Below the pieces are notes generated by a model that saw only the letters and a list, made by a program, of their open reading frames with translations, had not been told where the DNA came from and ran no database searches. This document shows, piece by piece, positions 11,996 through 24,065 of a DNA stretch of 64,000 bases. Position numbers and translations under genes: made by a program. Each line of letters starts with the position of its first letter. The stretch's first letter is position 1. Source of the stretch: Rehmannia glutinosa (lineage: Eukaryota; Streptophyta; Magnoliopsida; Lamiales; Orobanchaceae); NCBI GenBank assembly GCA_016081115.2, contig CM071933.1:58852660-58916659 (forward strand), read 5' to 3'.

Positions 11996-13657
11996 TGATG
12001 GCTCGGAAGCTAGTCCTAAAAACAACATAGGCAAGTGCACCTATCTTTTATATCAAAGCTAAGCGAGTATCGAGTGTCATTGCTACGAGGACTATGGTTA
12101 CTAGTAATTACCATCTTTTATTATCTAGCCTACGAATTCGTCAAATAGTTTGTTGCAAAATAAAAATAAAATGAAAGCAAATAAAAGTGGAATAGGCAAC
12201 TAAGAGCACGAAATATATCAGAGACACTCGGATTGGAAGACGATGATAGAAACGTGCTTGAATGTAATCCACTTAGAACGTCTTTGTGATTTTACCAAAA
12301 TAAATACAATCACAACCCTTAAGTTTTAACTATCCTTTAATATACTTTCATGCTTCATGGGCCGCAAAATTAAGTTAAACCCTTTGTCAAGGCGAATAAC
12401 TCCTAACCTCAAGTTGATCAACTGAAATATCATTCTAGTTAAAACACCCAAGATTGCATTAACGATTTATGAATTCTCATATTAGGTTTGACTATAATCC
12501 GGAATATTTATGTCGTCCCTATATCTAGGATTACATTCAACTCCTTTCACTTATGTCTGTTCTATTCCACCATAAATCTGTTGATTACCCAGTGAAAAAC
12601 TTCAAATCAATACTGCGTCTACCAATTCGAATAAACAAGCATAACACAAGCGATTGACACAAAAGTATAAGAAATCATATTTAAACATTCAAACCAATAA
12701 TCACGAATAGGTTCTAAGGTTCATCACATTCAAACACTAGTGATTTAGCTCATGATAGATTTGAAAATGAAAACAATAATTAAATAATAAGTTTCGCTCG
12801 AAATCGACATGAATAATTGAAGTTAAAACTTTCATAACCAACACAAGACTCCCCTGATGGATGTATGATGATGAAGTGGTGGGGTTTATCTTCCCCTCCG
12901 AGCGATTTTCAATTCTTGTGCCTTAGCAACTCTTTAAAGTGATCCAAGTCTCTTTCTCCAAGACCTTCTAACTCTATCGCTCCCTACAATAAATGTTTCT
13001 CTTGCCTCCAATCTCACTCTAAAATTCTGGGTTTTCAACCTACAATCTCCGTCTCTCCTCATCCCAATCATTGTGCATTTATTGACATTATTTTGGTAAA
13101 ACTATCCATTAATAATGTCATATTTCGTAGTTAATACTCCACTTTATCAATGAGGTGGCTGAATGATTATCTTTATGCATAATTGTTGGTGGAAAGTAGA
13201 CTGTGTGCATCAAAATTAGGTGTTAAATGTGTACAAGAGTTGTCAAAAGGCTTGGTTGAAGTGCTTTCCCAAAATACCCTTCAAACATCATTTAGAAACA
13301 TTCCCGCAACACGGCCGTGTTGCAATTTTTTTTGTCTAGAAATGAATTTATAGTTGAACATGGCCATGTTGCTCAACACACCTTGGTCGTGTTCGGTACA
13401 AAAGGCCCCGAGATGACGCATTTGGCTTGGGATTTCGAGTGGTTTTACATCCAAAAACGTCCCCAGAATATGTTTTGATATGAAACCATGCATGATCCGA
13501 AATTCACCAAAAATAACTCTGAATGATCAATCTACACCAATAAGAATACCTCACAGTAATATGAACTATATACAATAAAAAACCTACGAAACTAACAACA
13601 AAACAACCTAAATCATACTCAAATAATCAAGTAACATGCATAAAAAGACACTTATCA
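11996..13657 (-). mobile_element. Solo LTR, gypsy-type family 1
   Basis: The 1662-bp sequence begins TGATGGCTC and ends CACTTATCA, i.e. TG...CA. The flanking 5-mers are ATAAT and ATATT, a target duplication with one mismatch. It is a relative, in opposite orientation, of the LTR at 43912-45609, which begins TGATAAGTGTC, ends GAGCCATCA and is preceded by a polypurine tract. The minus orientation is inferred from that. It holds a palindromic CACGGCCGTG patch at 13305-13400. There is no internal region or coding, so it arose by LTR-LTR recombination. Confidence 0.8.
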
Positions 13658-13739
13658 ATATTGAAATAAAAAGTTGGGGTAATTCGTAATAGTTAATTAG
13701 AAAATTTGAGGAATGTAAATGTAAATTATTTGATGGCGT

Positions 13740-15191
13740 TGTTCGCCTATATTTTTAGTTCCACCGCAAGTGTACAGTGTTCGTTATCGAATAGGGTAGC
13801 AAGGTCGTATCCACGGAGACTAATAAATCAATAGGCTAAGTATTGAACCAAGATAGCTTTACTTTTATTTAGACGATCAATATTTGATGGTTGTTGTTTT
13901 GAGATTAAGACAATTTCACTCACTAAAACACAAGAATAAGATAACACAAATGAAAGAAGTATCAAGATGATGAAATGGATTTCCGAGTTAAGGTTTCGAT
14001 TAATAATCCTCTTGTTGTCCGATTTAATCAAGCCACGTTATTATCAATATTCCTATAAGACGATCACAAAGCTATTTTATCCTCCCTCTCGAGATGCATA
14101 TAAAATGTAGATTGAAATATCTATGCTAGCATCTCTACTCAACATAAGATATACAACTCCCAAATGCACAAAAGATCAAATGTCCTCACAAACATTCACA
14201 AATCTCTCGATTCATGCAAATATTCGTGTCAAGTACTCAAGATCTAATATTGAAGCTCATCTCTCGAATTATGAATCAATATATCAAACATGTTAAACCA
14301 TTGGCCAAGTGATAAAACAAGAATAAGCTCAAAGTACTCAAATAGGCTTCAAGATAATAACTTCAACCAAGATTAAAACATCCAACAAGAGTTCATTAAT
14401 CTACTTCCAAAACCCGGAAATCACAAGAGTTTAGCTACACATGATTAAACAACTTACACACAAAGTGTTCAAAGTCATTACAAATGAAACTAAAAGATTG
14501 AAACTAAAAGAGAAGCAAGAAAACTTAGGAATGTCGACAATCTCTCGATATATCTCCGTTCTTCAAGCTCCGATGCAACCCGATTGTCTCCTTGATGTCT
14601 CCTTCCAAGAGTTGACTCTTGTCTTGTGTTGTAGATCCCAAAAATGCCAGAATGTCCTTGTGTGCGCCCCCCAAAAAGCCTTTTTATACCTCCCATCATG
14701 TTTAGGGCTTAATGCTGCAGATTATGGGATTCCAGCGCAGACGCACGGGTGGTGCGTCGAAGCACGGCCTACCCGTGCGCCACTCCGGTGAAATAATCTG
14801 ACTCTCTGTAGGGCGCACGGGTGGTGCGCCCATGCATGGGCTACCCGTGCGCCATGCTGCAGCTTCAATTATCCTTATACAGGGGTGCACGGGTGGTGTC
14901 TTGAGGCACGCCCAACCCGTGTGCCCCCTGTCTTTTCCGTGAACGCTCAACTTTCGCTCTTTTAGGCTTCACTTTTCGTATATCCACTCAATTCTCCGTG
15001 TTTCCACTTTGCTTTCCTCATATTCTTATTCAATTAGCTTCAAATATCATGAAATTCCTACAAAATAAGCAAAGTGTAATATCTTTTCCACAAGGAGTGA
15101 ATATGTAACATTTAACGCGAGTATATGCATGTTTACTTATCATTATAGCTCGAAATACGCCTCATAATACATGCAAAATTCACGCTTATCA
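13740..15191 (-). mobile_element. Solo LTR, gypsy-type family 2 (TSD GGCGT)
   Basis: The 1452-bp sequence begins TGTTCGCC and ends ACGCTTATCA. Both sides carry the perfect 5-bp duplication GGCGT (13735-13739 and 15192-15196). Copy B of the host segment has no insert here. Minus orientation follows from the related LTR at 59180-60660, which ends GGCGAACA and has a polypurine tract in front. GC-rich imperfect palindromes (GCACGGGTGGTGCG, CTACCCGTGCGCC) are repeated three times at 14735-14930. Open frames across this patch (14441-14950) are LTR sequence, not genes. Confidence 0.85.
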
Positions 15192-15374
15192 GGCGTCAAT
15201 ATATTCCGTCACGTCAACAAACATTTTGAACAAAATATAAGACAAGATCATGCCTCAACGGGATTTCTCTAATTCCAAATCTTCTCTAAGTTTTTCTATA
15301 ATTAAAATTCTTATGGGAGTACTCCCAAAAAAAATCTCATGTCTTTTTTTATAATATCCTAATCTTATTAATTA

Positions 15375-15572
15375 CTAGCAATCTCATGTGCGATGCACAG
15401 TCTGTATATTAAGAAAAAATAATTTTAAATTCTAGCGATTGTTGTATTTTTTATTTCAATAAACAATTAAACAATAAATATAAACAACAATTTGTATGGG
15501 TTACTCTTCATAGAACCTTGAAAACTAAACCGTTGAGGTGATCAACGGTGTAAATGGATAATTTTTACACAA
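15375..15572 (-). mobile_element. Helitron-like 3' end (minus strand)
   Basis: On the minus strand the sequence ends CTAG followed by T, and 8 nt before it lies a hairpin TGTGC-ATC-GCACA (15387-15399). A short hairpin just upstream of CTRR and insertion next to T are the diagnostic 3' features of Helitrons. The matching 5' TC end was not identified. The element may extend rightwards and contain the one at 15573. No Rep/helicase coding is present. Confidence 0.5.
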
Positions 15573-16002
15573 TCTACCCTATATACTAAAAGAAAAAAAA
15601 AGTTGACATGTGTTATCACCTCATTAATCTTGGACATTTGTCAACTTTTCAACCTTCCAATTCCACATGACGACTTCACATTTATCTATGTGATAATCCT
15701 ATATACATAAATTAAAAGATAACGAATTTAAAAGATGACGAATTTAATCAAGATTCTAAAAGATAAAATATAATCTAAAAAATAAAGGATTTGCTCACAA
15801 TTAGTTTGGAAAAGTCGATGCTGATCAAATCTATCCGAATATATTTTTATTGAGAAATACTCTATTAGTTCAAAATATATATTTTTGAATTTAAAGGATA
15901 ACAAATAATCTAAAAATCAAGGATTCTATCTACATTATCTTTAAATTTGTGACTTAAAAGTTTTCTTTAGACAAATCTCGTATAACACGGGTATTATTCT
16001 AG
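15573..16002 (+). mobile_element. Short non-autonomous Helitron-like element
   Basis: The 430-bp segment begins TCTACCCTATATACTAAAAG after an A and ends ATTCTAG before a T, fitting 5'-TC...CTRR-3' insertion between A and T. A weak hairpin (ATAAC...GTTAT-like, 15982-15997) precedes the end. Such TCTATATACTAAAAG starts are common in plant Helitrons (recalled). It is non-coding. Confidence 0.45.
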
Positions 16003-16515
16003 TAATTTATAAGCAATAAAGAAAGTGTATTTGGAAATTAACATGAAAATATCCCAAATTGAATTAAATTAATTATTATATTATCCCATTAATAGCATAA
16101 GCAATCAATTGTCATGATAGGTAGTCGCCAAAATGCATGACTAAGACATAAAAAATTATAAGGGAGGATCCAATTAGACAATATTTTATGGTGAGATAGT
16201 GTGGACTCATCTCAACCCTCCCCTATCTACATCAAAGGCTAGGATTAATATATGATAATAATACATTAACCAATTAATTAAATCCCAATGAGAGTAAAAT
16301 TGTCAAACAAATATGTGTGGACCTTATAGTATGGAATCAGTTATGGAAGGAAATCTTCACGCTGATTACGCATTCCTTCTTCCCCAAAAAACTGAAATCC
16401 TCCTCGCACACACCCCGAAACAGACGAAATTTTTTCATCTTCTCTCCAAAATCTAAATATTAAACTCTCAACACAGAAGAAATCGAGAAACAGAGCGCAA
16501 ATTGCAAATCCAAAC

Positions 16516-19500
16516 ATGAGCTTAAATCATAGCGGGCAAGAATCTTCTATGATGGGAGACCCTTCTTCAAACGAAATCGATGGTGAATACATCGAGAGTG
16601 AATATAATCCTAGTATGAATATCTCCAAAAATATTACCCTACAATCCGACAATAAAAGACATATGATACATGTGTAATTCACATATATACATGAAAACGA
16701 TGCATATATATGATTTGATTAATGTGTAATTGTGGATTTCTTGTTATATTTCTACGAATTTGGTGAAAACTGAATACGTTTACGAGTTTCTATGAATTTG
16801 TTCTACAATGAAAAAACTATGCATAAAATAAAATTATTTTTTGTGTATAGATAGTTACATTTTGCTGCTGCTAATATAGTATTGAATCAAAGTGTACATA
16901 TTAAACTAACGGTATTTCAATGCATAAGTAATAAATATATTGTTGTATATTTAACTTTGTTTTCATGCATATTTATCTTTTTTTTTGCGAATGTTATTTC
17001 ATTCAATGCATAGACAATTAGTCCGCAATAAATTATGTACATTAATGACATTATAAAAATAGTGCATATTTATCTTTATTTATATCCATGCTTAATGTTC
17101 GTTCGATGCTTGTATAGTTATAACGTATATTTATCTTTCGTTCCCTGTATACTTATAGTAATGACACTGTATTATTAGTGTTAATTCAATGTTTTTGCTA
17201 CAAGAACCCTATATAATGATGTCAAACAGAGGCTTGTCATCTCCCCAAGAGCAACAAAATATTGGATACCTGAAATTGATCAAGACAAGGTACCACGCGT
17301 AGGAATGCATTTTACGTCATTGAAAAATGGGATTCAGTTCTATAAGGAATATGGATCATGCAACAGATTTGACATTCGTAGAAGTACATCTAGAAGATTT
17401 AGAAATGTTGAAATCCGTGTGCAGCTGAGAAGGGTTTAAAACTGTTAGTAACTCTGTCCAAAATATTGACACTGCCGACAACAACATCAACAAAAATAAG
17501 GAAACACATAAAAGGGTATCCAAAAGAAACGGTTGCAATGCACGTTGTATACTTGAGAACACAAATAGCAACGCATACGTGATTAGACATTTCGAAGAGC
17601 GTCGCACCCATCCATTGGCATCTGAATCGTACAAAGTTAACAGAAATCTAAACTTTGGACACCAAAAGTTCATCATGGACTGTTCTAGAGAAAATATCAG
17701 ATCATCAAAGACTCATCAACTCTATACACAGATGGTTGGGGGACACTCCAAAGTTGGTGCACTACAAATAGATTTCAAGAATATTAAGAGAGATTCGAAA
17801 GCATACATATCTGGTGCTGATGTACATATGATTGTCGATAACTTCCTAAAGGAAAAAGAAGTGTTTCCTGGACTAGCATTCAATTATGCTGTAGACGAAA
17901 GCGAACAATTAACAAGATTATTCTGGGTAGACCAATATTCAACACGAAATCACGGTTTCTTTGGTGATGTCATCCCTTTCGACGCTACGCACAATACTAA
18001 TAGGTGCATACCATTCAAAATATTTCCCATTTCTAATGCATAAAATTAGTGACTGTACTGAATATTAACTAATATATACCTGTGAATAACTTCATGAACA
18101 TTACATTGGATGACAAAACTATTGTATCGTATGTTTATAATATATTCATTGTATATTTACTTTAACTTTACTATCTTATTAATTGCTAACCACTACATAC
18201 ATACAACATGTATAAGATGGTGTTTGCACCATTCACAGGGGTCGATTACCACCAGAGATGTGTTAGCTTTGCAGCTGGTTTAATATTGAAGGAGGACGAG
18301 GATTCATATGTATGATTATTCAAGTATTTTCTAGATGCAATGGGTAAAGAACCATATTACACCGTGACCGACCAAGACCCTGCAATGAAGAACGCATTTA
18401 AAACAGTTTTTAAAAAAGCAAAACATCATTTATGTATGTGACATATCATGGAGAAGGTTAGCTCAAAGGTCGGACATGCATTGCTCAAGGATGATACGTT
18501 CATGCGAATTCAATAGTTTGGAATCAACAAATTGAACCAGAAGAATTTGAGGCAAAATGGCAAGAAATAATGATCGACTTTCACCTGACATCGCATCCAT
18601 GGTTTTCGAACATGTATGAAATCAGAAAAAGTTGGATTCCTGCATATCTCAGAGATGTTCCAATGGGCGGATTACTTAGGACAACATCAAGATCTGAAAG
18701 TACAAATAGTTGGTTTGGAGGTTTCATTAACCCTCAAGTGAATTTGGTGGAATTCTTCATGCACTTTAATAGTGCAATGGACGCCCAATTACATACAGTG
18801 GAGAAGCTAAACAATGAGTCTGAAAGCTATATCCCCGAATGCAAGACACCTTTGGATATTGAACAACATGCTGCCACAATGTATATGCGAACAATGTTTT
18901 CCGAGATTAGCAAAGAAATTGCAGCAACATGTTATGACTGCTGGTAGTTGGAATAAACAAAGCCAACACTAACTGCTCATACATGATAAGGGACGCCACA
19001 AACGAACATTCACTGTTGGCTACAATATTGGTAAAAAAGAGGCAACATGCACCTGCAAAATGTTTGAACAGTATGGGATAATTTGCCAACATATGTTTGT
19101 AATTTTCAAAGATTTCTCAATAATTCCCGAGAAACACCTGCTTATAAGATGGACAAAAATAGCCTCGTTCGTGGCCAGTCCTAATAATGGATGTTTATAC
19201 CAATTTACCGGTTGAGAAGAAAAATTGCAACTATGAACAAACTTTGGTCAAATTTGCATTGCTGCATACGAATCGCGCAGGGAAACATAGAAAAATTAAA
19301 GGAATTTTCACTTTTAATCCCTGAACAAAAGGGCCGGATGATGAACAACGACATTCACATATTAGCAAGAAAAAAGTTCTCGAGACATATTGCGAATCCA
19401 CATCCAATATAGAGATCACAATATTACCGCCAAAATAAACGAGGAATAAAAAGAGTGGGAGCCGGTTAAAGAGTCGAATACAGAGTCAAAATGAGAAGGT

Positions 19501-19603
19501 TGTCAAAGCAAGCACCAAGTTTAAGAGACGTTGTGGAACATGCGATGAGGTCACAACACATAACAACATGACTTGCCCCAAACGGACTGTTACTCCATCA
19601 TAA
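16516..19603 (+). pseudogene. MULE transposase, FAR1/MURA-like, decayed
   Basis: Pieces in order: a start exon at 16516 (MSLNHSGQESS); the FAR1-type DNA-binding domain (17225-17440, VPRVGMHFTSL, FYKEYG); the transposase core 17579-18041, with FDATHNTNRC carrying the first catalytic Asp; 18210-18500, with VTDQDPAM carrying the second Asp; 18570-18947 (TSRSESTNSWF); a SWIM zinc finger (about 19021-19130, CTC...CQH); and a C-terminal zinc knuckle (CGTCDEVTTHNNMTC, about 19518-19560). The protein would be a cut-and-paste MULE transposase. It is broken by frameshifts, a gap at about 18042-18205 that may be an intron, and several stops. At least two stops (18311 and 18439) are TGA where the family has Trp (TGG). 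Confidence 0.82.
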
Positions 19604-19891
19604 TAATCTATATTTTTTTATTTTTTTTGTTAATAAATGTGGAAAATTTGCAATGACTCAGTGTATTAACCAAATATTTTATTACATTGTATACTTAACA
19701 TGTGTATACTGCATATTTAGATCTGTTTTAGTGTATATGTTATATAAATTTGCTGCACATGGTTTGTGTATGTGCTTAGTGATTATAATATTGCATACTT
19801 AACATATACATTTTGTAATTTAACATTAATATACTGCATATTTATTATATATGTACTGCATACTTAACATATCTGATATATGTGTACTATG

Positions 19892-20576
19892 TGATGATAT
19901 CAACCCAAGCAAAGCAGGACAATTTTTCATGCACACGTGGTAGACCAAGAAGAGCTCCGGAGACCAGAATAGCCGACCAGAGCTCCGGAAACCAGAAAGG
20001 CCGACCAGAGCCCGGGGAGACCAGAAAGGCCGACCAGAGCTCCGGAGACCAGAAAGGCCGACCAGAGCTCGGGAGACCAGAAGAGCCGACCAGAGTTCCG
20101 GAGACCAGAAGAGCCGACTAGAGCTCCAGAGACCAGAAGAGCCGACCAGAGCCCGGGAGACCTGAAATGCCGACCAGAGCCTGGAGATCAGAAAAGGCCT
20201 ACCAAAAGACCAACTCACCAACTCATGCACAAACAATAGGGAGGAGACAAGTGTCCCACTCAATGAGACAAGTGTCACATTAATCAACTCATACACAACA
20301 AGGAGGAGACAAGTGTCCCATTAATCAACTCATGCACAACAAGGAAGAGACAAGTGTTCCACTAATAGCATAGATGTAATGATTGCTAGGCTATCAAATG
20401 TAATAAGTATAAATAGTATTGAAGAGAGAAAAGGGAGGATGAGAGATAGCTAAAAAAGCTCTGTAAAGCCAAAATATTTCACCTTGGCCATTTAATAAAA
20501 AAAGGCACTTTACAGCCATTTATTATATTCACTATTTTTATATTTAATTTCTTGTTGACCAAATTTGACGTCAACA
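19892..20576 (+). mobile_element. Solo LTR with internal 28-bp tandem array (TSD CTATG)
   Basis: The segment begins TGATGATATCAA and ends TTGACGTCAACA. Its flanking 5-mers are both CTATG (19887-19891 and 20577-20581). Inside are a TATA box (TATAAATAG, about 20411) and an AATAAA (about 20493), in LTR order on +, which is the basis for the orientation. The first third is a GC-rich array of nine units. The second part has about three copies of a GAGACAAGTGTCCCA unit (20240-20352). There is no internal region or coding. Confidence 0.8.
19953..20204. repeat. Tandem array, about nine copies of a 28-bp unit
   Basis: The unit is close to AGCTCCGGAGACCAG plus AAAGGCCGACCAG, repeated nine times with a few substitutions and one 1-bp length change. 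It lies in the U3 part of the solo LTR. The array has no spacers and is not a CRISPR. Frames open through it on both strands only reflect the repeat. Confidence 0.85.
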
Positions 20577-21025
20577 CTATGTTATATATTGTACATCATA
20601 CTTAACATATATAAACTATGTAAACTTTATAATACTGTGTACGTGATGAATATATATTGTACACGAATAAACTCTTCGATATGTTGTACATCATATCTAA
20701 AACATTTATACTGCGTATTTAACACAAAATCAGTATGTTACATTATTGACCCAGTCATTCTGTACTGCACATTAATCAATCTCCACTTCTTTAACAACAT
20801 ATTATGAGTTGCACAGATCAACCTAATTTCCAAATATAACTAAATATACAACAAACTTCAAATAAATATACATTGTTTCTAAAATATAAATACGTTGATT
20901 TAAGCATAAGAAACATAATGTTCAAGGTAACTACTAAATACAATTTGCCTTCAAACCCCAAAAGCTAACAACATCAAAATAAACTACAGTACTTCATCTA
21001 AAAACTCCTAAAAACCAGCTTATAT

Positions 21026-21990
21026 GTGTTCGCCTTATTTTTAGCTTCACCGCAAGTGTACGGTACAATTTATAGAATAGGGTTAGCAAGGTCGAATCCA
21101 CAGGGACTAATAAATTATTATACTAAGTACTGAGATTGTAATAGCCTTATTTTTATCCAGACGATCGAAATTGAGTGAATTGGTTTTGTAAAACTAAGAC
21201 AAGAATTTATCCTAAAAAGACAAAGTAAAGATTGATTGAAAGATCAAGGAGATGAATGGATTCCTGGGTTATGGTTTCAGTTAATATCCCCTTTTATTAT
21301 CAGATTAATCACAACCAAAGTTATTATTGTTCTTCCCTATAAGACAACCACAAAAGTATTTTACCCTCTCTCTCGAGATGTATGTAAAAACATTGATTGG
21401 AATATCTATGCTAGCATCTCTACTCAACATGAGATATCCAACTCCCAAAAGCACAAAAGATTAAGTATTCTCACAAATATTCACAGACTTCTCAATCTTG
21501 CAAATATTCATGTCAAGTACTCACAGATCTAGTATTGAAACTCATCTATCGAATTATGAATCAATACATCAAAGCAAGTTAAACCAAACGCATTTTGAGA
21601 AAACAAGAATTAAAACAAAGTACTCGAATAGGGTTGGAAAACAATAACTTCAGTTGCAATTAATCATCCAAGAAAAGTATCCATTAACCTAATATCACAC
21701 CCGGGAATCACAAGATGTTTAGCTAGACGTAGAAAATAAATAATCCATAGACAAATTTGTTAGATAAATATTTTTATTATGATTTTGATGATTATGTTCG
21801 ATTTTGTTCAAATGAGTTTTTAAACCAAAACTATGTCCCTAAATGTTGTCTAAATACTTCCAATCAACTTAAAAATGTTTTTACTATTTTTTGGAGTATT
21901 TCTTGGAGTTTATTTTCAATAAAAAATTGGACAACACATTTGTTTCAGGCTCGACCGGTCGCCCTATAGGGCAACCCGTACCTGAGTTGA
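21026..21990 (-). mobile_element. Truncated gypsy-type LTR, family 2
   Basis: The left end TGTTCGCC, the CCACCGCAAGTGTAC-like block and the next 700 bp follow the solo LTR at 13740, including CTCTCTCGAGATG and ACTCAACATGAGATA. Past about 21740 similarity fades. The last part holds two perfect palindromes, CGACCGGTCG and GCCCTATAGGGC (21950-21980), which correspond in position to the palindrome arrays of its relatives. The opposite LTR end is missing and no TSD is seen. The right border with MULE sequence is approximate. Confidence 0.6.
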
Positions 21991-22817
21991 GCTGAGAAAC
22001 AGAAAATGGGGCGTAAGAAAAATAGGAGTTCTCTTGTAGCATCTTTAACGATAGAGATAATATCCACAACATCGGAAGCCACCCTTGCCAATTTAGCCAT
22101 ACCTTGCCAACATATCCTTGTAAAAACAAACACAAACATGCATTATAATCATGCAAAAAAACAAACTTAGCATAACTGAACATACCACTATGTATACAGT
22201 GTTTCAATATTAAGTAAAAATCAAATGTACCATAAGTATACAACTATGCTAAAAATCCATACCAAAGCTAATTATACCCTAAAAACAACTAGAAGTCATC
22301 TTTAAAATCAACCACTATGTATACACTTTTATTACATTAAGTAAACATCAAATGTACCATAAGTATACATTTAATGCTAAAAATGTATATAAACTTTATC
22401 AATTTTAACAAATACACACATATTTGAATCTAAAAATGTGGATCGCATGGAAACTACAAACAAACCTAGATTACAAACTACAGAAGAACTTGGAACCCAT
22501 AATAACAAAAATGTACAAAACTATATCACTGTATATACACTTTTATTATGTTAACTATACATCAATTGTTTGATAAATATACATTAAAAACTAATAATGC
22601 AAATAAACATCCTTATAATGCCACCTAAGAATGAACTTCAAAAATAAAACACTAGCAATACATAACTATAACACTATACATGCACTATTATAATATTAAG
22701 TATACATAAAAAAATAACATGCTTAAAAAAGAGAATACCTGCATGTCATCACCGTGCAATGAAGCCCAAGGTACATCCACTCCCTCGACGATGCCAGACA
22801 CACAAGGAACAAATTAA

Positions 22818-22881
22818 ACCTCCGATGGGCCCTCACGAACCTCCGATGGGCTCTCACTAACCTCCGATGGGCCCTCACCAC
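22818..22881. repeat. Three tandem 21-bp repeats in the minus-strand MULE gene
   Basis: Three copies of CCTCCGATGGGCCCTCAC plus three variable bases encode, on the minus strand, repeated GPSEV/SPSEV. The unit is a multiple of three, consistent with an expansion inside coding sequence. Confidence 0.7.
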
Positions 22882-23688
22882 CCAACGTGTCCACCAGAAA
22901 ACCCTGTCCAAATCCACTAAGTTCTATCTCAGTCCTACTCCTCTCTGACGCTAGCTCGGTAGTCAATGCCAATACACTCAGTACTCTTTTAGGAATATTC
23001 CGATTACAAACTACGACTCTATCCATGTAAAAACCCTGACATGAAAAAAAAACACCATAAGCAAAATACAAAAACAGTATGGTAAACACGGTGAGAAAAA
23101 AACCAATCAAAAACTTACAATAAAAAATAACAAAGGTCCATTGAACTCCAACTTTTTCGTAGTACCCCATTTAATTTATTCTCAACCAACGTATTCAAAG
23201 TATACTTGTACCAATTCAAATTCCTAATATTCCCCACATCGTCCAAGATCTTCATAATCAATGAGTTGACATACCCGCAATGAATATTACCAATAATACA
23301 ACAATCCACTAACACAATGAAATGTCTCTTAAACCACGCACCCCAACAGTTTTAGCCTTCATTCTCTGCCAAACATTCTCAATCTTTATTTTATAACCAT
23401 TTGCGCCAACCTCAAAAAAATCACGCTACTGATAATACATATCACATGTATCGACTTCTTCTTCTTAACAATTGCTATATTCCCATTAAGAAACCCAAGA
23501 ACCCTTTCAACATACTTGTAACCACAATGGAGTGACCTTCCATTATTTAAAGCCAGTTCACAACTCACAGGGTTGAACCTATCCACCAACCAATACATTA
23601 GTCGGGATGGGAACTTGTCCAACTTAAGTTCCAACAAAGTCCCAAACCCTATCTCCACCACTGCTCTCCTTTGTTCTGTAGTTAACTC

Positions 23689-24051
23689 TGAAAGAATTGC
23701 AAATAAGAACAGAAAATATAAAGTTAAAAGACATAATGAAGACGTTTTGAAACCTGAGCATTTCCATTGATTGATGATTAATGTTCAATACATAGTGCTC
23801 ATTATATACATATTCTTAGCTACAGATAATACTTATAAATTAGATTATCTATAAACCTAGAATACATAATCTTAGTTGTACAATGGTGGATGTGTCAGAG
23901 AATATTCCTACCATTATGTGCTAGACATTGATTGTTGTATAATGGTATATAGGAGCTGGATGTGTCAGGGAATATTCCTTATCATTTGTGCCAAATATTG
24001 CAAATATATTATCCAGGTTCATGAGGGGTGTTTGCACCATCTCCTCTGTCA
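23689..24051 (-). repeat. 3' LTR of the copia element
   Basis: The LTR is 363 bp with TG...CA ends. It is identical to 28510-28872 by direct reading and preceded (minus strand) by the polypurine tract at 24052-24062. Confidence 0.95.
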
Positions 24052-24062
24052 TCCCCCCTCAA
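24052..24062 (-). other. Polypurine tract of the copia element
   Basis: On the minus strand TTGAGGGGGGA directly precedes the 3' LTR. It would prime plus-strand DNA synthesis. Confidence 0.85.
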
Positions 24063-24065
24063 TTT

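Larger units (their letters stand above)
11500..15374. repeat. Duplicated segment, copy A (interrupted by two solo LTRs)
   Basis: Blocks 11500-11995, 13658-13739 and 15192-15374 line up in order with 31770-32480. Shared landmarks include AAGAGGTATTGT, GATGTGAGATACATCCCTCC, AAGTTGGGG and AGTTTTTCTATAATTAAAAT. The homology runs across the LTR insertion points, so copy B shows the empty sites. No coding is evident. The AAGAGGTATTGT...GATGTGAGAT region resembles a dispersed non-coding repeat common in plant genomes (recalled, not checked). Confidence 0.75.

Noticed and set aside
14441..14950. Overlapping Cys/Pro/Arg-rich frames on both strands
   Set aside because: They lie across the palindrome array of a solo LTR with a perfect TSD; composition follows the GC-rich repeats.
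19953..20204. Regular repeats resembling a CRISPR array
   Set aside because: The 28-bp units are directly contiguous without unique spacers, lie in an LTR and the genome is a plant's.
21236..21532. 98-aa plus-strand frame
   Set aside because: It lies within a truncated gypsy LTR that matches the LTR at 13740; the frame is not kept in the relative.
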